Shown here in pieces: positions 51,898-61,429 of a stretch of DNA of 64,000 bases. Position numbers and translations under genes: made by a program. The stretch is from Subsaxibacter sp. CAU 1640. Lineage in GTDB: Bacteria; Bacteroidota; Bacteroidia; Flavobacteriales; Flavobacteriaceae. Within the stretch, counting starts at the first letter, position 1. The number at the start of each line of letters is the position of its first letter. The notes under the pieces were generated by a model. The model was not told the DNA's origin, made no database searches, and worked only from the letters and a program-made list of their open reading frames with translations. The stretch is taken from positions 434,001 to 498,000 of the forward strand of contig NZ_JALNMI010000001.1 of assembly GCF_023156585.1 (NCBI RefSeq), given 5' to 3'.

Positions 51898-54800
51898 TTA
51901 TTTGTTTAAATATACCCAAGCACTCATTTGCTTCGCTCCTCCTTCGTAAACCATCACGTAAAAATAAGTACCTACAGGCAATTCATCTCCGCTATTGGTT
52001 TGTCCATGCCATTCATTTGTATAATTATCTTTAGAATAAACAAGTGTTCCGAGTCTATTGAAAATTTCAATACGCTTTACATTAAAACTACTTAAGTCGA
52101 ACGTGTCGTTTTTACCGTCACCGTCTGGTGAAATCCCTTGTGGAATGATGCAATTTTCAAGCTCAATTACTTCTTGAGATGTAGAGTTTTTACAACCAGT
52201 TTCATTAAATGTCACTTCAATAGTGTAAGTACCAGCAACCAAAACAGGCAATGTCAATCCTGTCTCACCTGGTATTTCTCCTCCGTCTTGATACCAAACT
52301 ACACTAACATCTGCAGTTGAATAATTTTGGGGTGTTGCGGTAATGACAATTGGAACGGTAGCGTTTGGACAAACCTCATAATCAAAATCAGTGGTAAACG
52401 TTGTCATCGGCAACTCACCGGCAACCAAATTAAAACTGGTCAGAGCATAACATCCAGTCACTGAATCAACCACTCTGACGTAAATAGTAGTTAAGGTTGT
52501 TTCATAATCAAAAGGAGAAATAGCGCCCGTCCCTGCGTCGGCATCAGCCATTGAAGTGTAATAAGTAAGTACCAGACCAGTCTGACCGCCTGTGATAATA
52601 TTTTCATTTACAGTAAGGTCATATTCGGCAATTCCATTATCATCGGTATCACAACCTGCCACATCAGGTGAGGCATTGGCAGTTGGAATAGGTGTTACAA
52701 TTAAATCGAAATCAATCAAAGCATAGCAGTTGGTAGCGTTTACATTATCTACTCGTGCCCAAATGGTTTGAGGATTCGTAATGTTTGTGTATGGCGATGT
52801 CAAAGCACCAGTGCCAGCCATAGCGTCAGCTTGAGACAAATAATATGTGACCGCATAGTCTGTAGAGCTCTGGCCATTTAGAATATTCACATCGTTGTCG
52901 GTTAATACAAATGACTCAAAACCGTCACCTGATGGATCATCACAAATCTCCATATCGGCTGAAGTCGCTGTAGGAGTGGCACCTGTAATCACTAAATCAA
53001 AAGTTGTCCTAGCAACACATGCTGTAGCATTCGCGTCCTCGACTCTAACGTAAATGGTTTGTGGATTAGCAATGTTAGTGTATGGTGATGTTAAAGCTCC
53101 AACACCGTTTATAGCATCTGCCAACGTAGCGTGATACGTTACGTTGTATAAAGAAGCATCTTGTCCGCCCAATACTCCTGCAGTTTGAGATTCCAAATCA
53201 AATTCTTCAACACCATCTCCAGAAACATCGTCACAAGTAACAATGTCAGGAACCGCATTAGCAACAGGCTCTGTACCTAAAGTAATGGTTACCGTATCAT
53301 CTGCATATACGTCGCATTGGGAATCATACACAATAACTGTATAGGTGTTTGTTTCAGTAACAGTTAGAGTTGGTCCAGTTTCTCCTTCGATTACAAATCC
53401 GTCTGCATACCACTCGTAAGTGTCGGCAAAAGGAGAGTCCGCAGTCAGAACGACTGAACTAACTCCACATTGAGCTTGATCACCACCTAAATCCACCTGT
53501 ATTTCAGCAACTGTTGAACCAGCACCAGGTCCTGAATTAGTTTGAGTTATTGTAATATTTCCAGATTGATTAGAGAAGTTGGTAACCAATAGGACATATA
53601 TTTCACCGGTTTGAGCATTTGGTATAGTTAAATTTTCAATAAATGCTGGGTCATAACTACAATCTACGATATTTCCAAAAGGATAAAAGTTTGGATTTGA
53701 AGTATTATTTGGACAGGTAGGGCAATCAACCTCTAGGCCCAAACTACAAAAGTCAGTGTCAGTATCAAAAGGTCCCCATAATACAAAATCCACATCCAAA
53801 CCTGCAGGAGGACTTGCATTATTGTATTGACTAATCTCTATTTCTATCAAACCTGGATCACCCACTTGAATTATATTCCATGATGGGTTAGGTGCCGTCC
53901 CCAAACAAGCTATCGAGCTATTGTTAGGGAAACCAATTATATTAGGTCCTGTTGAGGAGCCTCCAGCACTACAGAAATTTGCAGCTTGCTCACACACTGT
54001 GTTTTCAGGTGCAGGTTGTATGCAAAGATCAAATGTACTTGATTCCGGAACGCTTCCGCCAGAAAAAACTCTAATGTAATAGGTTGAACCTATAGTCAAG
54101 ACAGGTGTAAAACTAGAATTATTTGGTGAACAATATAGTTCAGTCAATGAACCACAACTTCCACTGTAAACCGCATGGTCTAAATTAGTAGTTCCTCCCG
54201 TAATATTTATTAGAGATATTAACTCTACCTCATGAAGCGCCGTAAACTGAAACCAAACGTCGTCGTCAGGATTTCCTGCACAAGAGCCATTTGGCACGCC
54301 AGATGGATTTGCGGCAAGTACTGTCCCAGGTGTTACATTATCACAATTAGCCGCTTGATTAACAACCGCTACGGTTGCGCCTGGACAGTTATCATTAGCA
54401 GGAGGACAAGCTGCCACCTGTAAAGGTGAACTGTTAATTACACAATTAACGTCTTGATCGTTTGAAATAGTTATTATAATAGGAGTCGCAAAAGGATACG
54501 GTCCCATTTGTACTACACCTGTAGATGTCACAGGAACTCCCGCAGATCCCTGATTATCCGTAACAGTTAATGATGTTGCGTCTCCAAGACTTGTAATATT
54601 TACATCAATCAAGAATTGTGGTCCATTATCGCAATCATCTATGATAGTATATGTTGCTGTAGGGTTGATACAAGTCGCGCACGCTACTGTATAGTCAATT
54701 CCATCAGGAAAAGAACCACTGGTACAGCTTACAGAAGTATCTGAATCTATTGAGAAGTAAATAGTATCTCCTGTAGATTGGAAAGTCAATCCAGAAATGT

Positions 54801-57348
54801 CTCCATCATTACCTTCCCCATTATATAGTTCTGTCACACCGTCAGAATCAAGTATGATCAAAAAGTCGAATGGAGCCCCTTCGATCTCTCCAGAATTAAT
54901 AGTTAAGTTTAACGGAGAGCCATCTGAGCTTGTATATGAAAAAACATTTGGATCACTGTTTTGGTAGCAATAGCTCACAGAAACAGGTCCTACATTACAA
55001 TTAACCAAAGTATCTAAACAAAATGGTTGTGTTAAAATATTACTTGTTCTAACGCAGTTGGTGTCATCGTCACTAGCTACAGTTATTTGAACATTCGTTG
55101 CATTAGGATAAGGTCCAAAAGAAACTAATCCAGTATTATTGATAGTTTGAGGAGCGCTACCTTGATTATCTGTTAAAGTCAATGATGTAGCCGACCCCAA
55201 ACTTGTTACATCTACATCAACATAGAATTGCGGTCCTGTAAAGCAATCGCTTCTCACAGCATACGTGGCTGTAGGATTGACACATGTAGCACATGTTACG
55301 CTAATGTCTATAGGATTGATTGTTGTTGAAGACTGACAGCTAATTGTAAAGTCAGCTTCGACATAAAAAGAAATTGTAGGACCTGTTGATTGAAAATTCA
55401 ATCCTGTAAGATCTCCAAGATTTCCACCTCCATTATAGAGTTCTGTAACTCCATCAGAATCCAAAACAATAAAATCATCATATGGCTCCCCACCAAAAGT
55501 ATTCCATTCAACATTTCCAGAATTCACAGTTAAACTCAAAGGTGTAGTTCCATCTAGACTTGTAAATGTGATCATTTGTCCTATACCATCATCAGAATCA
55601 TAACATGTAACTGAATTGACAGGTCCGGCCGTACAATCAACTGTAAAATCCATTTGGATGGTTGTGGTAAAAGTTAATGGGCCAACCCAATCACTAAATC
55701 CATTTGCACCACAATCAGTTCTTATATAAACTTCGTAAGAAGTAGAATAATCCAATCCCGTTTCATTAACTGTAGTAACTGTAAGTGGCGCTCCATTTCC
55801 TGAAGGAACTCCTGTTCCCGCTGGTTGAATTACATATTCCCAAGCAGTCCCTGTTCCAGGTGACCAAGAAATATCAGCAGTTGTACCAGCAACATTATTT
55901 ACAGCTAAACCAGCTGGAATTATGCATGATGGGGCTTCGTCAATACGTACATCATCAATTGCAATATCATCATAAAAATCACTAGCGGTTGTTTCAGAAA
56001 ATACGAATCGCACCTGAATATCTCCCGTGATAGTCAATCCACTTAAGTCAATAATCTTCAATTCCCATCCAGAAGTATTTGTGTTGTAAACCCCAACATT
56101 ATTCCAAGCTGCACCATCCCAAACATCCACAGTCAATGTGGAATTGGCGTTACCTTCATTATTACTTATTTCATAAAATGATAATGCTGGAACAGTCAAT
56201 GTAGAAACATCAACTAACGGGCTCAAAAGTGTTGCCGGCGCATCCGTTCCAGATGAGTCAACCCAAGCGAAATATCCATTAGTAGCTGTTGTACCTGTAA
56301 TCGTACCGTTGTTACCAATGTGATTACCCGCACCTGTATTGCTGAATCTCCATACTTCACCCCCACTCATGCTCCAGCACAATGGAATTGTGCCAGCGTT
56401 TTCAAATCCTTCGGTATATGGTGCTGTATAAGAAACACATTCGGTTACAAAATCTAATGGACCAACCCATGGACTAAACTCTCCACCACAAGAAGATCGA
56501 ACATAAACCTCATACTGTGTAGCAGGATTTAAACCCATTGCCATATAAGGAGAGTTGTTGGCAGTAGGATCTCCACTGCCAGATGGATTGCCTGTACCAT
56601 CAGGTTGTACTGCAACCTCCCAGTTAGTTTCTCCACCTCCAGGTGTCCATGATATATTCGCAGAATTTGAGGTTGCACTCACAAAAGTTAATCCTGAAGG
56701 TTCAGGGCACGTTACTTCAAATACCGAAATCAAATCGAAAGCAACACCATTATCTACTACAGAGGTATCAGAGCCAAAAGCAAATCTAAAATACACACTA
56801 CTCTGACCAGCTAAACCAGTTAAAGCGTGTCTGGCAACCACCCATCCATTGGACCCATTACTTGAAGAATTCCTTCCTGTCCATCCAACTTGTTGTCCTC
56901 CTGGATTTCCTCCGATAGTGGTATCATTATACCAATTATTTGGATCTCCTGCAGCACCAACATTTTGCCAAGTAGCTCCTCCGTCAATTGAAGACTGCAA
57001 TACCAATCCATCCCAACTAAATTCAGAATTCCACCAAACGCTGAACTGGATAGAAGGTGCAGATAAAGCTGATAAATCGAATTCAGGGCTCTGCACGAAT
57101 GAATTATCGCTGTTATTGTAGTTTCCTGAAAGATTGGTGGCCCATGCATTCACTCCAGAAGCCGCACTGTTGATAACACTTGCAGATGGCGTGCCTAAAG
57201 CCCATGTGCCATTGGCTCCATTGGTTGCGACCCATCCTCCATCACCAGCTTCAAAATCTTCAGAATATGGATAAGAGGTAATTTGAGCTGTACTATCCCA
57301 ACTAAAACAGAGAGCCAGTAAAACAATTAGAAAAGTAACTTTTTTCAT
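51898..57348 (-). CDS. Giant SprB-like surface protein with FN3, CUB-like and calcium-type repeats and CHU_C sorting domain
   Basis: The 1816-residue protein has a signal peptide (MKKVTFLIVLLALCFSWDSTAQ). Choice-of-anchor/MAM-like domains alternate with two fibronectin type III domains (CPEPSGLTFVSATSNSANIS and the later IIPAGLAVNNVAGTTADISW). Two CUB-like modules of about 200 residues repeat with nearly the same sequence (LDSDGVTELYNG in each, about 54380-55660). Near the C-terminus three modules of about 95 residues repeat (SGDGVEEFDL, SGDGFESFVL, DDNGIAEYDL; about 52420-53270). The protein ends with CHU_C (ISPDGDGKNDTFDLSSFNV to KQMSAWVYLNK), so it should be exported by the type IX system and displayed on the cell surface, probably for adhesion or gliding. 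Confidence 0.9.
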   Translation of the reverse strand: MKKVTFLIVLLALCFSWDSTAQITSYPYSEDFEAGDGGWVATNGANGTWALGTPSASVINSAASGVNAWATNLSGNYNNSDNSFVQSPEFDLSALSAPSIQFSVWWNSEFSWDGLVLQSSIDGGATWQNVGAAGDPNNWYNDTTIGGNPGGQQVGWTGRNSSSNGSNGWVVARHALTGLAGQSSVYFRFAFGSDTSVVDNGVAFDLISVFEVTCPEPSGLTFVSATSNSANISWTPGGGETNWEVAVQPDGTGNPSGSGDPTANNSPYMAMGLNPATQYEVYVRSSCGGEFSPWVGPLDFVTECVSYTAPYTEGFENAGTIPLCWSMSGGEVWRFSNTGAGNHIGNNGTITGTTATNGYFAWVDSSGTDAPATLLSPLVDVSTLTVPALSFYEISNNEGNANSTLTVDVWDGAAWNNVGVYNTNTSGWELKIIDLSGLTITGDIQVRFVFSETTASDFYDDIAIDDVRIDEAPSCIIPAGLAVNNVAGTTADISWSPGTGTAWEYVIQPAGTGVPSGNGAPLTVTTVNETGLDYSTSYEVYIRTDCGANGFSDWVGPLTFTTTIQMDFTVDCTAGPVNSVTCYDSDDGIGQMITFTSLDGTTPLSLTVNSGNVEWNTFGGEPYDDFIVLDSDGVTELYNGGGNLGDLTGLNFQSTGPTISFYVEADFTISCQSSTTINPIDISVTCATCVNPTATYAVRSDCFTGPQFYVDVDVTSLGSATSLTLTDNQGSAPQTINNTGLVSFGPYPNATNVQITVASDDDTNCVRTSNILTQPFCLDTLVNCNVGPVSVSYCYQNSDPNVFSYTSSDGSPLNLTINSGEIEGAPFDFLIILDSDGVTELYNGEGNDGDISGLTFQSTGDTIYFSIDSDTSVSCTSGSFPDGIDYTVACATCINPTATYTIIDDCDNGPQFLIDVNITSLGDATSLTVTDNQGSAGVPVTSTGVVQMGPYPFATPIIITISNDQDVNCVINSSPLQVAACPPANDNCPGATVAVVNQAANCDNVTPGTVLAANPSGVPNGSCAGNPDDDVWFQFTALHEVELISLINITGGTTNLDHAVYSGSCGSLTELYCSPNNSSFTPVLTIGSTYYIRVFSGGSVPESSTFDLCIQPAPENTVCEQAANFCSAGGSSTGPNIIGFPNNSSIACLGTAPNPSWNIIQVGDPGLIEIEISQYNNASPPAGLDVDFVLWGPFDTDTDFCSLGLEVDCPTCPNNTSNPNFYPFGNIVDCSYDPAFIENLTIPNAQTGEIYVLLVTNFSNQSGNITITQTNSGPGAGSTVAEIQVDLGGDQAQCGVSSVVLTADSPFADTYEWYADGFVIEGETGPTLTVTETNTYTVIVYDSQCDVYADDTVTITLGTEPVANAVPDIVTCDDVSGDGVEEFDLESQTAGVLGGQDASLYNVTYHATLADAINGVGALTSPYTNIANPQTIYVRVEDANATACVARTTFDLVITGATPTATSADMEICDDPSGDGFESFVLTDNDVNILNGQSSTDYAVTYYLSQADAMAGTGALTSPYTNITNPQTIWARVDNVNATNCYALIDFDLIVTPIPTANASPDVAGCDTDDNGIAEYDLTVNENIITGGQTGLVLTYYTSMADADAGTGAISPFDYETTLTTIYVRVVDSVTGCYALTSFNLVAGELPMTTFTTDFDYEVCPNATVPIVITATPQNYSTADVSVVWYQDGGEIPGETGLTLPVLVAGTYTIEVTFNETGCKNSTSQEVIELENCIIPQGISPDGDGKNDTFDLSSFNVKRIEIFNRLGTLVYSKDNYTNEWHGQTNSGDELPVGTYFYVMVYEGGAKQMSAWVYLNK

Positions 57349-57493
57349 TTGAATTTTTTAGGTTAATTAAATATTTTAAATTCGATATTTACAAATAATT
57401 GATTATAAATACCTTATAGTTAAAATGTGACTAAAAGCGTTTGTTTGTTGAAATCCCAATATCTAAATCGATATTGGATAATTAACCGAAGAT

Positions 57494-57548
57494 AAAAAAA
57501 TTGCCACTTAACAAAGTATTAACAATGCTATAATAGATGAACGGCAAT
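57494..57548 (-). terminator. Candidate terminator of the EEP gene
   Basis: On the minus strand ATTGCC (from 57548-57543) pairs with GGCAAT (57505-57500) and a run of seven T (57500-57494) follows. The loop is long (37 nt), so the call is weak. A second, overlapping plus-strand stem (AACGGC 57540-57545 with GCCGTT 57567-57572) and T tract exclude it in part. Confidence 0.4.
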
Positions 57549-57580
57549 ATTAATCGATGAAAAGGAGCCGTTTTTTTGGG

Positions 57581-58537
57581 TCAAATTTCTTTATAATTTT
57601 CTATTTGAGCATAGACGGGAAAATGGTCGCTAAATCCACCTTTATACTTCTTGCCAACATAAGTACGGTATGGTTGCCCTTTATACTTTCCATCATATTG
57701 TGTCAAAAATTTTTCATCAAAAATATCAGACTTAATAACTTTGAATGGCCCTTCGCCTTCCTTTAAAAAATTTGGTGTCAAAAAAATTTGGTCAAACATA
57801 ATCCATGCAAAATTATGGTTCACGCTTCCTCTACTATACGACCATACTTTTTCTAAAGCATTTATCAAACCTGTCTCTCTTTTGAGACTCAAAACACTGT
57901 TGCTATTTGGGTTATCATTAAAATCGCCCAAAACTATTATTTGTGCATCATAATCTCCATTTTTTAAAAAGTTGACGACTTCTATCAATTGTGTTGCTGC
58001 AATGACACGCTTAAAATCCGTTTCATCTCTACCTTCGTGCCTTGATGGCCAATGATTAACCAAAATATGAAGTTTTTTCCCGCCAAGATAACCGGTTACC
58101 AATAGAATATCGCGTGTATAATCTCTTTTACCAGATTCCTCTTCTATATAAATTGGATAAACTCTTGAGTCCTCAACAGAAAATACATCTTTATTATAAA
58201 GCAATGCTACATCAACACCTCTTTCATCTGGTGAATCAAAATGCACAAAATCATAGTTGAAGTTTTTCAAATGCTCACTGTTTATCAAGTCTTGCAAAAC
58301 CGAATCATTCTCAACCTCTGCCAAACCAATTAAAGCAGGCGGTTTCCCAACTGATTCAAAACCAATTTTGGAAATAACTGAACCAACTTTATAAATTTTA
58401 GTGTCATAGCGTTTTTTGGTCCAGTTTTTAGCTGAAACAGGAAGAAAATCGTTATCATTTGTTCTTTCATCAAGAAATACATCAAAAAGATTTTCGACAT
58501 TGTAAAATGCAATAGTATGTATGTTGTTGTTAGAAAT
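57581..58537 (-). CDS. EEP family nuclease/phosphatase with non-canonical or lost start codon
   Basis: The EEP domain is complete: HTIAFYNVENLFDVFLDE at the N-terminus, LIGLAEVENDSVL, FVHFDSPDERGVDVALLYNK, ILVNHWPSRHEGRDE, VLGDFNDNPNSN and GGFSDHFPVYAQIE at the C-terminus. Unlike the paralogue at 43092-44153 it has no signal peptide, so it is probably cytoplasmic. The frame is open from 58549, but no ATG, GTG or TTG occurs before the TTG at 58324, which would delete about 71 conserved residues. I chose the ATT at 58537 as start because it gives ISNNNIHTIAFYN, where a Met is expected. Start confidence is low; the domain call is high. Confidence 0.8.
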   Translation of the reverse strand: MSNNNIHTIAFYNVENLFDVFLDERTNDNDFLPVSAKNWTKKRYDTKIYKVGSVISKIGFESVGKPPALIGLAEVENDSVLQDLINSEHLKNFNYDFVHFDSPDERGVDVALLYNKDVFSVEDSRVYPIYIEEESGKRDYTRDILLVTGYLGGKKLHILVNHWPSRHEGRDETDFKRVIAATQLIEVVNFLKNGDYDAQIIVLGDFNDNPNSNSVLSLKRETGLINALEKVWSYSRGSVNHNFAWIMFDQIFLTPNFLKEGEGPFKVIKSDIFDEKFLTQYDGKYKGQPYRTYVGKKYKGGFSDHFPVYAQIENYKEI

Positions 58538-58557
58538 TACATTAGAATTTTAAGTTC

Positions 58558-58584
58558 TAAAAATAGGGAAACGAGTGCATTCAA
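58558..58584 (-). promoter_or_regulatory. Promoter candidate of the EEP gene without a start codon
   Basis: On the minus strand TTG (58584-58582) and TATTTTTA (58565-58558) are 16 bp apart. A transcript starting a few bp later would leave only about 15 nt before the ATT at 58537. Confidence 0.5.
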
Positions 58585-58589
58585 TTGTG

Positions 58590-58597
58590 TAACTTTG
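58590..58597 (+). promoter_or_regulatory. hflX: -7 box of hflX
   Basis: TAACTTTG fits TAnnTTTG and lies 16 bp upstream of the ATG at 58614. It overlaps the back-to-back promoter region of the EEP gene. Confidence 0.6.
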
Positions 58598-58613
58598 TCA
58601 TTTATTTAGGAAT

Positions 58614-59828
58614 ATGTTAGAAAAGAAAGATATAGAATTAGAAAAAGCCGTACTTATAGGTGTCGTGACGAAAGAGCAAGATGAAGAAAAATCTAAAGAG
58701 TATTTGGATGAATTGGAATTCCTTACATACACTGCTGGTGGTGAAGTACTGAAACGTTTTACCCAAAAAATGGAAATGCCAAATCCAAAGACTTTTATTG
58801 GAAGTGGTAAAATGGAAGATGTGAGAAACTACATCCAAGAAAACGAAGTTGGCACTGCCATTTTTGATGATGAATTATCAGCCGCTCAAGAACGTAATAT
58901 TAGTAAAATATTGAATTGCAAAGTGTTGGACAGAACCAATCTGATTCTCGATATTTTTGCACAACGAGCTCAAACCAGTTATGCGAGAACGCAGGTGGAA
59001 TTGGCTCAATGCGAATATTTACTGCCACGATTGAAAGGTATGTGGACTCACTTGGAGCGACAAAAAGGTGGTATCGGGATGCGTGGTCCTGGAGAAACGG
59101 AAATTGAGACTGATAGACGTATCGTTCGTGATAGAATCGCATTGCTAAAAGACAAAATCAAAACCATTGACAAACAGATGGCTGTGCAGCGTGGTAACCG
59201 AGGCCAAATGGTAAGAGTCGCATTGGTGGGCTATACCAATGTGGGAAAATCTACATTGATGAACGTCATTAGCAAAAGTGAGGTTTTTGCCGAAAATAAA
59301 CTCTTTGCAACTTTAGACACAACGGTGCGCAAAGTCGTCATCGGGAATCTTCCTTTTTTGGTGAGTGATACCGTAGGTTTTATACGAAAGTTGCCAACAC
59401 AATTGGTGGAATCCTTCAAAAGCACCTTGGACGAAGTGCGAGAAGCCGACCTTTTACTTCACGTAGTTGATATTTCACATTCCAATTTTGAGGAACATAT
59501 AGATTCTGTCAATAAAATTTTGAGTGAAATTGATTCTATAGACAAACCTACGATTATGGTTTTCAATAAAATTGATGCTTACAAACCGCAACCGTTTGAT
59601 GAAGATGATTTGGTGGCAACAAAAACCAAACCTAATTACACACTAGAAGAATGGAAACGAACTTGGATGAATAAAGTAGGTAACGATGCTATTTTTATTT
59701 CAGCTCTCAACAAAGAAAATCTTGAGGCATTCAAGAAAAGAGTTTATGATGAGGTCAGGAAAATTCACGTGCAGCGATTTCCATACAATCACTTCTTGTA
59801 TCCAGACTATGAAGAAAACGAAGATTAA
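58614..59828 (+). CDS. hflX: GTPase HflX
   Basis: The 404-residue cytoplasmic protein has the N-terminal HflX domain (NPKTFIGSGKMEDVRNYIQE, LDRTNLILDIFAQRAQTSYA, ERQKGGIGMRGPGETEIETD) and a GTPase domain with G1 GYTNVGKS (206-213), G3 DTVGF (252-256) and G4 NKID (318-321). HflX splits or rescues ribosomes after heat or antibiotic stress in Escherichia coli and related species. The length is typical. A strong bidirectional terminator follows. Confidence 0.96.
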   Translation: MLEKKDIELEKAVLIGVVTKEQDEEKSKEYLDELEFLTYTAGGEVLKRFTQKMEMPNPKTFIGSGKMEDVRNYIQENEVGTAIFDDELSAAQERNISKILNCKVLDRTNLILDIFAQRAQTSYARTQVELAQCEYLLPRLKGMWTHLERQKGGIGMRGPGETEIETDRRIVRDRIALLKDKIKTIDKQMAVQRGNRGQMVRVALVGYTNVGKSTLMNVISKSEVFAENKLFATLDTTVRKVVIGNLPFLVSDTVGFIRKLPTQLVESFKSTLDEVREADLLLHVVDISHSNFEEHIDSVNKILSEIDSIDKPTIMVFNKIDAYKPQPFDEDDLVATKTKPNYTLEEWKRTWMNKVGNDAIFISALNKENLEAFKKRVYDEVRKIHVQRFPYNHFLYPDYEENED

Positions 59829-59859
59829 AAAAACGCATCCTAATTGGGATGCGTTTTTT
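59829..59859. terminator. Bidirectional terminator after hflX
   Basis: AACGCATCC (59832-59840) and GGATGCGTT (59847-59855) form a 9-bp stem with A and T tracts on the flanks, between hflX and the convergent DUF3078 gene. Confidence 0.85.
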
Positions 59860-59880
59860 GATATAAATTCTTTGAACTGT

Positions 59881-60825
59881 TTAGAATTTGTAGCTCAAAC
59901 CAAGTGTATAATAGGTTTGCAGATCGTTATCCACATTATCAAACGTTGGAACTTCTTCAGCAGGCACGGCCATTGGATCAAATTGTCCTAAAGCATAGTT
60001 CAAGGCTTCTTGCTTGTTGCTTCTCAACCCGAAGTCAAATCCGACACCAATCATTTTCCACAAAGTATAGCTGAACGAGTTGGTCCAAGTCCAGTTGGAC
60101 AGGTCTGAACTCTTGTAACTTTGGAATGCAGAAAGATTTGTTTTAAAATTGATGGCGCCGATTTGTCTTGTATAATCAGCAACGATTTTAGCACCAAGAG
60201 ATGATTCAAAAACCGCATCATTATCAGCAAACACGAAGTTGTAGTTAAGTGGGTGAACAACAACAATCAAATCTTTTACTGGTGTCCAAGTGAAACCAAC
60301 ACCCACATCTAAATAACCAGGATCATTAAAATTATCCAAAAGCGTGGTTCTGTATTCCATTAATGCAGATGCTGCCAATTTATCTGTAATATTTCGACCG
60401 TACAAAGACGACAAATTGAAGACATCTGTTGTTGGGTTAAAGCTGTCATCATCCAAATCAGTATCTTTATTATCAAGCTTTACCCAATTAAGATTGGTTG
60501 TCAATGAATTTCTCCAGAAATACTTCTCTTGAATTAAATTAGCATACCCATTAAATGTAATTCCAATATTTCCCGATGAATTATTTGGTGCGCCTTGTGA
60601 ATACCAGTTATTAAAGTTTGAAAGGCTTCCACCGATAACTCCAAAAGCGCCTACACGCCATCCTGGCAAGGCATCAATTTGTGCTTGTAAAGCATTGGCT
60701 TCCTTTTGTGCAGCATCTGCTTCAGCTTGTTTTTCTTTCTTTTGAGCTTCAAGTTCTTCTTTTGTCTGCGCGTTTATTGAGAGTGTTCCAATAAATAATG
60801 CAAATAAAATTAATGTTTTTCTCAT
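59881..60825 (-). CDS. DUF3078 domain-containing outer-membrane protein
   Basis: The protein has about 314 residues. The signal peptide (MRKTLILFALFIGTLSINAQ) sets the start at 60825. A coiled-coil of Lys, Glu, Ala and Gln (about 21-50) precedes the DUF3078 domain with GAFGVIGGSLSNFNNWYSQG, then barrel-like strands ending in LGLSYKF, as expected of an outer-membrane protein. It follows the DUF2480 gene near the SUF region and has its own -7 box (TATATTTG, minus strand 60851-60858). The role is unknown. Confidence 0.85.
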   Translation of the reverse strand: MRKTLILFALFIGTLSINAQTKEELEAQKKEKQAEADAAQKEANALQAQIDALPGWRVGAFGVIGGSLSNFNNWYSQGAPNNSSGNIGITFNGYANLIQEKYFWRNSLTTNLNWVKLDNKDTDLDDDSFNPTTDVFNLSSLYGRNITDKLAASALMEYRTTLLDNFNDPGYLDVGVGFTWTPVKDLIVVVHPLNYNFVFADNDAVFESSLGAKIVADYTRQIGAINFKTNLSAFQSYKSSDLSNWTWTNSFSYTLWKMIGVGFDFGLRSNKQEALNYALGQFDPMAVPAEEVPTFDNVDNDLQTYYTLGLSYKF

Positions 60826-60850
60826 CGTTTTTAAGTTTAATTGAATTATG

Positions 60851-60858
60851 CAAATATA
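60851..60858 (-). promoter_or_regulatory. -7 box of the DUF3078 gene
   Basis: TATATTTG on the minus strand fits TAnnTTTG, 25 bp upstream of the ATG at 60825. No clear -33 TTG is seen at the usual distance. Confidence 0.5.
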
Positions 60859-60904
60859 AGGATTGGACACGTTTTAAAATGAATGTCACATCAGATTTAA
60901 AGGA

Positions 60905-61411
60905 TCATTTCCTTTTAAACAATGGCACTGACGAACAAGCTTCACCATACATAATGGATTTCGCACCAGGTCTCAACCTTTCTGACAACAGAATATAGGC
61001 ATTTGCAGGAACGGGTTTATTGGTACATCCTTTTATAATTAAGGATTTATCTTCAAATTCCGTGATATCCAACCTATTGATAATGTCTTGATAAAGCGAT
61101 GTTTCCAATTGTTCCAGACTTCCAATGACTACTTTTTTGGCATAAGGCTGCAAATGCATCGTCAAAAGCATAAAAGCCCAAGCTGGTACAATCGCATCAG
61201 ATGTGCAGGTTAAAGCAACATATGCATTTTCATACTGCGACCAATCGTGGTTAGCGACTTGCTCGCGGAAATCTTTCTCGCGGAGCACCAATCCTTCAAA
61301 CAACCAATCCTTAATATCAAATACAATTCTGTTGCCCTTCGGATAATAATCTTCAAGGTCAACCACCACCAGTTTGCTGTTCGCTACTCTATTAACGATT
61401 TCGTTTTCCAT
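60905..61411 (-). CDS. DUF2480 family protein
   Basis: The 168-residue soluble protein has the segments LVVVDLEDYYPKGNRIVFDI, LFEGLVLREKDFREQVANHD and CTSDAIVPAWAFMLLTMHLQ, as I recall for DUF2480. Cys residues in CTSDAIVP, GCTNKPVPA and near the C-terminus (GEACSSVP) could bind a metal or sulfur cluster. In Bacteroidota the gene commonly lies by SUF genes, as here. No transport or signal sequence. Function unknown. Confidence 0.8.
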   Translation of the reverse strand: MENEIVNRVANSKLVVVDLEDYYPKGNRIVFDIKDWLFEGLVLREKDFREQVANHDWSQYENAYVALTCTSDAIVPAWAFMLLTMHLQPYAKKVVIGSLEQLETSLYQDIINRLDITEFEDKSLIIKGCTNKPVPANAYILLSERLRPGAKSIMYGEACSSVPLFKRK

Positions 61412-61429
61412 ACTATAAAATTAGCGTTT

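Noticed and set aside
57540-57577. Plus-strand hairpin with T tract taken as a terminator
   Set aside because: No plus-strand gene or promoter was found upstream. The 6-bp stem and 21-nt loop are weak, so I list it only as part of a finding.
58330-58512. 60-codon minus-strand frame upstream of the EEP gene
   Set aside because: It overlaps the true N-terminus of the EEP domain in another frame and has no recognisable motif. The EEP frame reads conserved residues over the same stretch.
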